Part shown: one piece after another, positions 1 through 5,763 of the stretch
Layout: every line of letters starts with the position of its first letter
How positions within the stretch are numbered: position 1 is the first letter of the stretch
Source: an uncultured Eggerthellaceae bacterium
GTDB taxonomy: Bacteria; Actinomycetota; Coriobacteriia; Coriobacteriales; Eggerthellaceae
NCBI GenBank assembly: GCA_946618265.1
Contig: CAMOLA010000083.1
Span: 1-6,337 of the forward strand
Reading direction: 5' to 3'
Length of the DNA stretch: 6,337 bases
Notes under the pieces: generated by a model
Seen by the model: the letters and a program-made list of their open reading frames with translations, nothing else
What the model was told of the DNA's origin: nothing
The model's database searches: none
Program-made: the position numbers and the translations under genes

Positions 1-966
1 GTGTTCATCGCGGGCGGCAACGCCTGGTTCGGCATCACGCCGGGCACGCTGGTCATGATGTTCACGTACACGTATTCGGTGACCAACCAGTTCAACTTCA
101 TCAACAACGGCCTGCAGCGGCTGAACCGCGCGTTCGGCGATGCGAGCGGCATGACGGTCGTGCTCGACGAGCCGCGGCTCGTGGCGGACGTGCCGGGGGC
201 GGCCGACCTCGTGGTGAGCGAAGGGGCCATCGATTTTGCGGGCATCGGGTTCCATTACACCGACGGCGATGCCGAAACGCGCGTGTTCGATGATTTCGAC
301 CTGCACATTCCCGCAGGCCAGCGCGTGGGACTGGTGGGCATGAGCGGTGCGGGAAAGACGACGCTCACCAAGCTGCTGCTGCGGCTGTCGGACATTCAGG
401 AGGGTCACATCTACGTGGACGGCCAGGATGTCGCGCAATGCACGCAGCAAAGCCTGAGGCGCCAGATCGCCTACGTGCCGCAGGAATCCATCCTGTTCCA
501 TCGTACGATTGCCGAGAACATCGCCTACGGGCGGCCCGGCGCGACGATGGACGAGATCCGCGAGGCGGCGCGGTTGGCCAATGCGCTCGAGTTCATCGAG
601 AAGCTGCCGCAGGGATTCGACACCATAACGGGCGAGCGCGGCGTCAAGCTGTCGGGCGGTCAGCGCCAGCGCGTCGTCATCGCGCGCGCCATGTTGGCCG
701 ATTGTCCCATTCTCGTGCTCGACGAGGCCACGAGCGCGCTTGACAGCGAGAGCGAGCGCTTGGTCCAGGAAGCGCTCGAACGCCTGATGGCGGGGCGCAC
801 GAGCATCGTGGTGGCGCACCGCCTGTCCACGGTGGCAAGTCTCGACCGCATCGTCGTGCTCGCCGATGGCCGCGTGGCCGAAGACGGTCCCCACGCCGAG
901 CTCATCGCCGCCGGTGGCGAATACGCCATGCTCTGGGACCGCCAGACAGGCGCCTATCTGGAGTGA
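1..966 (+). CDS. ABC exporter, C-terminal part (end of membrane domain plus full ATPase domain), 5'-truncated by the window
   Basis: This is the C-terminal part of a type IV (MsbA/multidrug-like) ABC exporter half-transporter, which uses ATP to move a substrate across the inner membrane. The first 45 or so visible residues look like the end of the last membrane helix and the coupling linker, so the true start lies left of the window and the GTG at base 1 should not be taken as a start. The nucleotide-binding domain is complete: A-loop Y86, Walker A GMSGAGKT (113-120), Q-loop Q161, signature LSGGQ (217-221), Walker B ILVLDE (237-242), D-loop SALD (245-248) and switch H273. All catalytic residues are present, so the ATPase should be active. 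Such genes often come in pairs of half-transporters, and a partner may lie upstream. The substrate cannot be told from this part. It converges on the permease-GGDEF gene. Confidence 0.95.
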   Translation: MFIAGGNAWFGITPGTLVMMFTYTYSVTNQFNFINNGLQRLNRAFGDASGMTVVLDEPRLVADVPGAADLVVSEGAIDFAGIGFHYTDGDAETRVFDDFDLHIPAGQRVGLVGMSGAGKTTLTKLLLRLSDIQEGHIYVDGQDVAQCTQQSLRRQIAYVPQESILFHRTIAENIAYGRPGATMDEIREAARLANALEFIEKLPQGFDTITGERGVKLSGGQRQRVVIARAMLADCPILVLDEATSALDSESERLVQEALERLMAGRTSIVVAHRLSTVASLDRIVVLADGRVAEDGPHAELIAAGGEYAMLWDRQTGAYLE

Positions 967-977
967 GCCATCTCCGT

Positions 978-1036
978 CGAAACGATTCCCCTGGAGAGCT
1001 GTTTCAACTGTACATGAGCTCGTCGGCGCGCTCGAA
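978..1036 (-). pseudogene. Fossil of a GGDEF gene 3' end (partial duplicate of the neighbouring gene's terminus)
   Basis: Bases 1009-1036 are identical over 28 bases to 1189-1216, which encode FERADELMY near the C-terminus of the adjacent permease-GGDEF gene. Bases 978-1008 match 1122-1152 (just downstream of that gene's stop) at about 26 of 31 positions. The two blocks abut here, but in the intact gene 36 bases separate them, covering the last codons and the stop. The segment is therefore a duplicated gene end with an internal deletion, on the same strand as the intact gene. Read on the minus strand it gives FERADELMYS and a stop, with no GGDEF sequence ahead of it. It is probably a remnant of a lost paralogue or of a local duplication, and not functional. 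Confidence 0.7.
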
Positions 1037-1069
1037 ATGATACAGTACCTCAGAGGTAATGTATCATTT
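1035..1069. terminator. Imperfect AT-containing hairpin between convergent genes, possible terminator
   Basis: A 10-base-pair outer stem (1035-1044 with 1060-1069) is followed by one G/A mismatch and an inner stem TACCT/AGGTA (1046-1050 with 1054-1058). It lies about 70 bases past the ABC exporter stop. Read on the plus strand, its 3' arm ends in ATTT and is followed by GTCGC, so there is no real T-tract. It may help end ABC exporter transcription, or be part of the debris beside the GGDEF fossil. Confidence 0.4.
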
Positions 1070-1084
1070 GTCGCGCCTCGCCAG

Positions 1085-1123
1085 CGCAGTGACCGAAAGG
1101 GAGTCTCCCTTTCGGTCACTGCG
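1085..1123. terminator. Perfect 39-base inverted repeat, likely bidirectional terminator
   Basis: A perfect palindrome centred on base 1104 has 19-base arms (18 usable pairs around a GTC loop). It lies between two genes that converge, 34 bases past the stop of the minus-strand permease-GGDEF gene and 118 past the ABC exporter stop. Position and symmetry suit a shared bidirectional terminator. It has no T-tract on either side, so intrinsic termination would have to rest on the very stable stem, or it may instead act with Rho or protect 3' ends. Confidence 0.6.
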
Positions 1124-1156
1124 AAACACTTACCCTGGAGAGCTGCTCCAACGCGG

Positions 1157-3385
1157 CTATGCTTGGCCTTTGAGCTCTTTCTTGCGCTTGTACATGAGCT
1201 CGTCGGCGCGCTCGAAGACGGATGCTACGGCTGTATCGGTTTCGGGATCGTAGTCGGAGAGTCCGACGGCGATCACGACGCCGCCGTTGACGGCGTTGTA
1301 GACCGAGCATGCATCGAGGTCTTGCGCGATGCTGTTGCGGTTGATGTAGTCCTGCCCCTCGACGATGACGACGAACTCGTCCCCGCCGATGCGGAACACG
1401 GGGCTGTGCTTGAAGTGCTGGCAGACGAGCATGCTTGCCGCGCGAATGTGCTCGTCGCCAGCTGTGTGGCCCAGCTCGTCGTTGATTTGCTTGAGCCCGT
1501 TGACGTCGCAGACGACGACGCAGAAATCGCGCACCGTGTGCGCTTCGATCTGCGCGTTGAGCGCGCGTTCCTTGTCAACGTAGGCGCGTTTGCTTTTCAC
1601 GCCGGTCAGCGGGTCGGTGTTTGCCGCCATGCGCGCAGCGAACAGCTCGCGTTCGCGTTCGCGTTCCCTCTCGCCCATGAGGGAGTAGTTGGAAAACATG
1701 ATGACCAGCGAAAACGCGAGCAACACGAACACGAGGGCGGTCGTGCCCATCTGCGACTGATGGCTCTGGTCGGCGACGGCTTGCATGTACGCCTCTTCGC
1801 CAAGCTGGTAGTCCTGCGCATCGGCGCCGCCCTCGTAGTACGTGCGCACCGAATCGAGCAGTGTGTCGGTTGCCTCGCGGGTCGACTGGGTGACCCACGA
1901 GAGGGACGTGAACAGGATGAGCGCGAGCAGCGCGACCCACACGACGGTCGAGCGGCCGAACCGCCGTGTCTTGTCCTTGATGAGGATGCGTCGGAACGCG
2001 ACGAACCCGAGAATCGCCCAGATAGTGAACAGGAAGTACGATTCGGGCGCCATGGATCCGGTGGCGAAGAGGCTGGGAATGAGGAAGATCACGGCGGCTG
2101 CCAGCATGAGCACGAAACCGGCCATGCCCGCCCACGCCTCGGCTCGACGATCGTCTTCGCGCGCGGCCTTGTAAGTGGAAAACGATATGAGGCCGTAAAT
2201 CATGATCGCGCCGATGGTCGTGACGTCGACGATCCAGCCGACTGTCGTGCGGCCGAGAAGCGGCACGACGAGCGACACAACGACCACGAGCCAGACGGCT
2301 TTGTGGGGAATCTGCCTCTTGTTGATGCGAGCGAGCTTGACGGGCAGCACCTCGTCTATTGCGAGGGCGTAAACCAGGCGGCTGAGCGCAATCATGTTGC
2401 CGATGAGGCTCGTGATGATCAGGCAGAGCAGAGCTGCCACGAGTATGCCGACGCCGGCCGAGCCGAGGTAGTACTGCGCCGCATAGAAGGGAGGTAGCGC
2501 TTCGAGGCCGTTCAAATTGCCGATATCGGCAATGTAGTCGAACCAACTTGCGTATCGCGTGGGATAGGCCGTGATGGAAAGCGCGGTGACGCAGACGTAG
2601 AGCGCCGTCGTCACCAGCAGCGCCCAAACCATGATGCGGAACGTCTTGGAGCGATCGAACGCGAATTCCTGAGTCGAATGCGAGATGCTCTCGAACCCGA
2701 TGAACGCCCACGGCGAAATGCAGGCGATGCGCACTATCTGGGACACCGCGTCGGAGTCGGGGGCAAACGTGGGGTCGAAGCTGAAAAGCCCGCCGTCGTG
2801 GTTGGCCATGCAGACCGCGAAACAGCTCAGGATGGCCGCCGTGAAGGCGAGCGCCATCGCGATCGTGAGCTTCGAAGTGATGCGCTTCGAATTGCTGCAG
2901 AGAAGGCCGATGAGTCCGATCGCCCCGACGGAGAGCAGCGCCTCGCCGAAGTACACGTCGTATCCGAAGAGCTGGTACATGTAGCCGAATTGGAATACGT
3001 CGCCGATGAAATAACGCGTGAACAACGGCAACGATGTGGCGTTTGCCCAGAACATGGCCAGGTAGGTGATGCCCAGGAACCACGCGGCCAAGACGCCGTG
3101 GTCGAAGCCGAACACGTGCTTCGCATAGGAATACACGCCGCCGCAATCGGGATGGCGGTTCATCATGAAATGGTAGTTCCGGGCGATGACCAGCATGACG
3201 GCCAAGCCGATGAGCATGCCGATCCCGCTGCCGGCAGGTCCTGCCTGCATGAGATAGGTGTTGCTCGTGACGACGAACGAGCCCCATCCGATGCTCGTGC
3301 CGATAGCAAGCGCCCAAGCGCCGAGCGGCGATACGTACGTGCCGAGGTCGTTCGACTCTACTTCGGTAGATACCTTGTCGCTCAT
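1157..3385 (-). CDS. Amino-acid permease (APC family) fused to a GGDEF diguanylate cyclase domain, 742 aa
   Basis: A membrane protein with three parts. Residues 1 to about 470 form an APC-superfamily permease with about 12 predicted helices by eye; the glycine-rich substrate-site motif GTSIGWGSF is at 29-37 and SPWAFIGFES at 224-233. Residues 478-500 and 546-568 are two more membrane segments enclosing an acidic outside loop of about 45 residues. A charged linker GERERERERE (571-580) leads to a GGDEF domain (about 585-742) with DPLTGVKSKRAY (591-602), metal-ligand D627, INDELGH (634-640), intact GGDEF (667-671) and terminal FERADELMY (724-732). It should make cyclic di-GMP at the membrane in response to a solute. 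The inhibitory I-site RxxD is absent (658-661 read FKHS). The ATG at 3385 is chosen because GGGGAG sits 7 bases ahead; an in-frame ATG at 3502 has no such site and lies upstream of the likely promoter. Substrate and whether it still transports are unknown. Confidence 0.9.
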   Translation of the reverse strand: MSDKVSTEVESNDLGTYVSPLGAWALAIGTSIGWGSFVVTSNTYLMQAGPAGSGIGMLIGLAVMLVIARNYHFMMNRHPDCGGVYSYAKHVFGFDHGVLAAWFLGITYLAMFWANATSLPLFTRYFIGDVFQFGYMYQLFGYDVYFGEALLSVGAIGLIGLLCSNSKRITSKLTIAMALAFTAAILSCFAVCMANHDGGLFSFDPTFAPDSDAVSQIVRIACISPWAFIGFESISHSTQEFAFDRSKTFRIMVWALLVTTALYVCVTALSITAYPTRYASWFDYIADIGNLNGLEALPPFYAAQYYLGSAGVGILVAALLCLIITSLIGNMIALSRLVYALAIDEVLPVKLARINKRQIPHKAVWLVVVVSLVVPLLGRTTVGWIVDVTTIGAIMIYGLISFSTYKAAREDDRRAEAWAGMAGFVLMLAAAVIFLIPSLFATGSMAPESYFLFTIWAILGFVAFRRILIKDKTRRFGRSTVVWVALLALILFTSLSWVTQSTREATDTLLDSVRTYYEGGADAQDYQLGEEAYMQAVADQSHQSQMGTTALVFVLLAFSLVIMFSNYSLMGERERERERELFAARMAANTDPLTGVKSKRAYVDKERALNAQIEAHTVRDFCVVVCDVNGLKQINDELGHTAGDEHIRAASMLVCQHFKHSPVFRIGGDEFVVIVEGQDYINRNSIAQDLDACSVYNAVNGGVVIAVGLSDYDPETDTAVASVFERADELMYKRKKELKGQA
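1649..1666 (-). repeat. Three tandem copies of a 6-base unit encoding the Arg-Glu linker
   Basis: The hexamer GCGTTC occurs three times in a row and encodes part of the alternating Arg-Glu run (GERERERERE, residues 571-580) between the last membrane segment and the GGDEF domain. The unit is a multiple of three, so slippage would change linker length by two residues without a frameshift. The linker probably forms a charged helix that passes movement from the membrane part to the cyclase. Confidence 0.6.
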
Positions 3386-3392
3386 GTTCGAT

Positions 3393-3398
3393 CTCCCC
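3393..3398 (-). promoter_or_regulatory. Ribosome binding site GGGGAG that decides the permease-GGDEF start
   Basis: On the minus strand GGGGAG lies 7 bases before the ATG at 3385 (protein starts MSDKVSTEVE). This favours a 742-residue product over the 39-residue longer reading from 3502, whose extra residues do not look like any known leader. Confidence 0.75.
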
Positions 3399-3440
3399 AT
3401 GATGCAAGTGGTGCTCGCAACCTTCAAAACCGACCCATCT

Positions 3441-3469
3441 ATGATAGCCCAAACCTTCGCTTTTGGCAT
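3441..3469 (-). promoter_or_regulatory. Candidate sigma-70-type promoter for the permease-GGDEF gene
   Basis: On the minus strand, ATGCCA (3464-3469, 4 of 6 to the -35 consensus) and TATCAT (3441-3446, 5 of 6 to the -10 consensus) are 17 bases apart. Transcription would start near 3434 and leave a leader of about 50 bases before the ATG at 3385. A short palindrome, TGGCAT-C-ATGCCA at 3464-3476, overlaps the -35 box and could be a repressor or activator site. Matches are by eye only. Confidence 0.45.
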
Positions 3470-3495
3470 CATGCCAGCACGTCGAAAGGCCTCCC

Positions 3496-3531
3496 ACGTC
3501 ATAAAAGGGGACTGGATCCCTTTTATGACGT
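3496..3531. repeat. Perfect inverted repeat with 14-base arms, upstream of the permease-GGDEF promoter
   Basis: ACGTCATAAAAGGG (3496-3509) and its exact reverse complement (3518-3531) flank an 8-base centre. It lies about 26 bases upstream of the candidate -35 box of the minus-strand gene and has no T-tract on either side. It could be an activator or repressor site, or a terminator shielding the promoter from transcription through the foldback region. No coding role is visible. Confidence 0.55.
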
Positions 3532-3556
3532 CAACCTCCCCACCCGAGCAGTCGAT

Positions 3557-3571
3557 GCGCCCGAAGGGCGC
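3557..3571. repeat. Small GC hairpin, 6-bp stem with GAA loop
   Basis: GCGCCC (3557-3562) pairs perfectly with GGGCGC (3566-3571) around a three-base GAA loop. It stands just outside the large foldback at 3587-3861 and may be a side stem of it. No T-run follows on either strand. Confidence 0.35.
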
Positions 3572-3586
3572 GAGCCCACACCAACG

Positions 3587-3861
3587 CCCCCGGAAGAGCG
3601 GAGCCCCGGGCGTCTCGGGATGGCTCGTGCGGCTGGGCGGGCGCGCCTCGCGGCGCCTCGCGAGCGCCCCCGGAGATGCGCGCGCCTAAGAAGGCGCAAT
3701 GCGGGTGAGGCGCGGGAGAGATGACGTGGGAGAGCCACTTGCGCGCCTCCATCAGGCGCCTTCCCTTAGCGTGCATCGGAGGGGGAGAAAGCGAGCCGGC
3801 GCCAGGAGGCGCCCGCCCGCGCCGAACGCGGCCATCCCGAGGCGCCAGGGCGGACAGGGGG
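3587..3861. repeat. Large rod-like foldback of about 275 bases, GC-rich: candidate structured RNA or degenerate inverted repeat
   Basis: This stretch in the divergent gap folds back on itself through collinear paired blocks: 3587-3591/3857-3861, 3609-3623/3832-3846 (15 pairs with one G-U), 3635-3643/3810-3818, 3646-3649/3806-3809, 3652-3657/3798-3803, 3667-3671/3781-3785, 3675-3679/3773-3777, 3686-3690/3765-3769, 3691-3697/3756-3762, 3707-3714/3742-3749, and an apical GTGG/CCAC at 3726-3729/3735-3738. The internal loops are small and often symmetric, for example GGA opposite GGA. Reading frames cross it on both strands but have no convincing start signal and no recognisable domain, as expected for GC-rich non-coding DNA. 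I do not recognise it as RNase P, tmRNA, SRP RNA or a known riboswitch. It could be a long hairpin RNA of 6S-like shape, or a decayed palindromic mobile repeat. The strand is unknown. Confidence 0.55.
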
Positions 3862-3912
3862 ACAGACGATTTGTGCAATTCGCCGAACGCCGTACACTCA
3901 CCGATGCGTCTA

Positions 3913-3940
3913 CTGATAGACATTGTCAAGCTGTTATGCT
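3913..3940 (+). promoter_or_regulatory. Candidate promoter of the hdrCBA operon
   Basis: CTGATA (3913-3918, 4 of 6 to -35) and TATGCT (3935-3940, 4 of 6 to -10) are 16 bases apart, and TGT just before the second makes an extended -10. Transcription would start near 3947, giving a leader of about 130 bases. A short palindrome, GTCTA-CTGA-TAGAC at 3908-3921, covers the -35 box. The local drop in GC also fits a promoter. A weaker alternative is TTGTGC (3871) with TACACT (3893), 16 bases apart. Confidence 0.4.
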
Positions 3941-3941
3941 G

Positions 3942-3974
3942 CTTTTGGGTGCGACGCATGTTGCGTCGCAAAAG
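3942..3974 (+). promoter_or_regulatory. Palindrome at the hdrC promoter start site: operator or 5'-leader hairpin
   Basis: TGCGACGCA (3950-3958) and TGCGTCGCA (3962-3970) are perfect 9-base arms around TGT. CTTTTG and CAAAAG on the outside extend the symmetry with a 4-base bulge. It begins within a few bases of the predicted transcription start of hdrCBA. It could bind a dimeric regulator or form a stabilising hairpin at the 5' end of the mRNA. The left arm can instead pair with ATGCGTC at 3904-3910. Confidence 0.5.
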
Positions 3975-4064
3975 ATGAGAGAGCAACACGCATCACAATT
4001 CAATACCGTTGCTGGGAGTGGCCCTGCATCGCTGGCAACTATCGGGCATGCGCCGTTCCCGGGG

Positions 4065-4072
4065 AAGGGAGG
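4065..4072 (+). promoter_or_regulatory. Ribosome binding site AAGGGAGG that decides the hdrC start
   Basis: AAGGGAGG lies 7 bases before the ATG at 4080. An in-frame ATG at 3975 lacks such a site, and the residues it would add do not resemble HdrC, so 4080 is the better start. Confidence 0.8.
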
Positions 4073-4079
4073 CCATGCT

Positions 4080-4685
4080 ATGCATTCTCTCGACCTATCA
4101 GCCATCTCGGATGCCGATAAGCGGGCGTGCGAGGCGATCGCCGCAGATGCGGGGGTGAACCTCAAGGACTGCTACCAGTGCGGCAAGTGCACGGCGGGGT
4201 GCCCCCTCGCCGACAGTATGGACCTCATGCCGCGCGAAGTCATCCGCTATCTGCAGCTCGGCGCCATCGACGTGGTGCTCGATGCCAAGACGCCGTGGAT
4301 CTGCGCGCAATGCGTCGTGTGCTCGAGCCGTTGTCCGCAAAACGTCGATATCTGCTCGACGATGCGCGCGGTGCGCCTGGCTTCGAAACACGCGGGCAAG
4401 CGCCCCGTGCCCGAGGCCGACATCTTCGACGATGAGTTCATCGCCAACGTGCGAGCGCACGGCGTTTCCAACGAGCAGTACCTGGCTGCGTTCTACAACT
4501 TGAAGTCGGGCCATCTCTTGCAGGACATGGGCAACGCCACGCGCATGCTCGCCCGTGGCCTCGTGGGCGTGGCCATGCACAACACCAAGGGCCGTGCCGA
4601 AGTGGCGGCGCTCGTCGACCGCGCGCTCGCGGCCGACGCCGCCCGTCGCGAGAAGGCGCAGGCAGGCGAAGGCGGTGAGGCGTAA
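4080..4685 (+). CDS. hdrC: HdrC-like iron-sulfur subunit of a heterodisulfide reductase-type complex, 201 aa
   Basis: A small ferredoxin-like protein that carries electrons between HdrA and HdrB in the cytoplasmic Hdr complex. Two classic [4Fe-4S] motifs are complete: C31-x2-C34-x2-C37-x3-C41-P and C75-x2-C78-x2-C81-x3-C85-P. Between them lies the usual helix-rich DLMPREVIRYLQLG segment found in HdrC. No membrane segment is present, so this is the soluble HdrC type and not the kind fused to a cytochrome. The length is close to family norms, with a short Ala/Glu/Lys tail. The ATG at 4080 has a strong ribosome site 7 bases ahead. The hdrB start follows the stop by one base, so the two are translated together. 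The real substrate is not CoM-CoB heterodisulfide unless the organism is a methanogen, which the gene context does not suggest. Confidence 0.93.
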   Translation: MHSLDLSAISDADKRACEAIAADAGVNLKDCYQCGKCTAGCPLADSMDLMPREVIRYLQLGAIDVVLDAKTPWICAQCVVCSSRCPQNVDICSTMRAVRLASKHAGKRPVPEADIFDDEFIANVRAHGVSNEQYLAAFYNLKSGHLLQDMGNATRMLARGLVGVAMHNTKGRAEVAALVDRALAADAARREKAQAGEGGEA

Positions 4686-4686
4686 C

Positions 4687-5763
4687 ATGATGAAGTACGC
4701 GTATTTCCCCGGCTGCTCGGCCAACACCACGGGAAAGTCCTTCACGATTTCCGCCAACTACGTGGCCGACAAGATCGGCTTCGAGATGGTCGAGATTCCC
4801 GATTGGAACTGCTGCGGCACGTCGGCGGCGGCGCTCACGAGCCCCGAGCTGGCCGTGGCCCTGCCGGCCCGCAGCCTCGCGCTCGCCGAGCGCGAGCTTC
4901 CCGGACTCGACGTCATGGCGTCATGCGCCGGCTGCTACCGTTCGCTCAAGACCTCGCTCGCCTATGCGCGCGAAAGCGAGGACAACTTGCGCGAGGTGCA
5001 GGAGCTCATCGACATGCCCTATGCGGCCGAAGCCAACGTCGTCAACCTGCTTGAGGCGTTTGCGGGCGAAGACGTGCGGGAGGCCATCGCCAAGCGCATC
5101 AGGCGCAAGCTGCGCTGCCTGAAGGTCGCCTGCTACTACGGCTGCGCCATGGTGCGGCCGGCCGACGTGCTCGGGTGCGACAACGCGGAAGACCCGCAGG
5201 AGATGGACGAGCTCATGGAGCTCATCGGCGCCGAACCCGTGCAGTGGGCGTTCAAGACCGAATGCTGCGGCGCCGCCCAGCAGATGACGGTGCCCGCCCA
5301 GGCCAAGCCCATGATCGAGCGCATCTTCCAAAACGCGCAGGCCAACGGGGCCGACTGCATCGTCACGTCATGCCCGCTGTGCATGCTCAACTTGGACATG
5401 CGCGAGGCCGAGATCAACGCGGCGCGCATCGCGCGCGGCGAAGAGCCGTTCGATATCCCGTGCTACTACGTGACCGAACTCATCGGGTTGGCGCTTGGCG
5501 CCGAGCCCGACGAGGTGGGCATCAACATCCACTTCCATCCGGCCGAGACGCTGTTGCTGCAACGCGAGCTGGACGCGCTCGAGCTCGAATATGCCGAAAA
5601 CGAGGCGCGTTACGCCGAAGAGCGCAAGAAGCGCGAGATGGCGGCCAAGATTGCGGCTAAGAAGGCCGAGAAGGCCGCGATGGCGAAGACGGCCCAGGGG
5701 GCGGCTGCGAAGGCAGCCGGAATCGGGGTCGACCCCGAGAATGCCAAGGAGGTGGCGCGATGA
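4687..5763 (+). CDS. hdrB: HdrB-like catalytic subunit with two CCG domains and an extra C-terminal tail, 358 aa
   Basis: The catalytic-type subunit of the Hdr complex. In methanogens each of its two CCG domains holds a non-cubane [4Fe-4S] cluster that splits a disulfide. Both cysteine sets are complete here: C10, C42-C43, C80-x2-C83 and C153, C193-C194, C229-x2-C232. Conserved surroundings include YFPGCSA (6-12), NCCG (41-44) and ECCGA (192-196). The core ends near residue 293. The remaining 65 or so residues are an Ala/Lys/Glu-rich, probably coiled-coil tail, beyond the usual HdrB length of about 290-300. GGTGAGG at 4674-4680 serves as ribosome site; the start could equally be the next codon, ATG 4690. 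The gene follows hdrC by one base and overlaps hdrA by four (ATGA). Confidence 0.94.
   Translation: MMKYAYFPGCSANTTGKSFTISANYVADKIGFEMVEIPDWNCCGTSAAALTSPELAVALPARSLALAERELPGLDVMASCAGCYRSLKTSLAYARESEDNLREVQELIDMPYAAEANVVNLLEAFAGEDVREAIAKRIRRKLRCLKVACYYGCAMVRPADVLGCDNAEDPQEMDELMELIGAEPVQWAFKTECCGAAQQMTVPAQAKPMIERIFQNAQANGADCIVTSCPLCMLNLDMREAEINAARIARGEEPFDIPCYYVTELIGLALGAEPDEVGINIHFHPAETLLLQRELDALELEYAENEARYAEERKKREMAAKIAAKKAEKAAMAKTAQGAAAKAAGIGVDPENAKEVAR

Noticed and set aside
967..1156. CRISPR array suggested by the repeated 28-base unit
   Set aside because: There are only two copies, one lies inside a coding gene, and there is no regular spacer pattern.
866..2497. Long plus-strand reading frame of 543 codons opposite the permease-GGDEF gene
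   Set aside because: It is antisense to a gene with clear APC and GGDEF motifs, its sequence is low-complexity and charged, and it begins inside the ABC exporter. It is a shadow of high-GC codon use.
3386..3502. Longer start of the permease-GGDEF protein at 3502
   Set aside because: The extra 39 residues lie across the candidate promoter, and GGGGAG is ideally placed for ATG 3385.
3700..3825. Cobalamin-riboswitch-like pieces (GAGCCACTT and AGCCGGCGCCAGGAGGCG)
   Set aside because: They resemble the cobalamin box only loosely, the other conserved segments are missing, and these bases are better explained as arms of the foldback.
3587..3861. RNase P RNA, tmRNA or SRP RNA
   Set aside because: The conserved RNase P core GAGGAAAGTC, the tmRNA tRNA-like end and the SRP apical GGAAGCAGC motif are not present on either strand.
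3721..3978. Plus-strand reading frame of 85 codons
   Set aside because: No good ribosome site and no recognisable fold; it runs through the foldback and the hdrC promoter signals.
3531..3989. Minus-strand reading frame of 152 codons over the divergent gap
   Set aside because: No ribosome site, no recognisable domain, a composition dictated by GC-rich sequence, and it lies over the foldback and the hdrC promoter palindrome.
3699..4079. Longer N-terminal extension of HdrC
   Set aside because: The strong AAGGGAGG site is placed for ATG 4080, and the added residues are translated foldback and promoter DNA.
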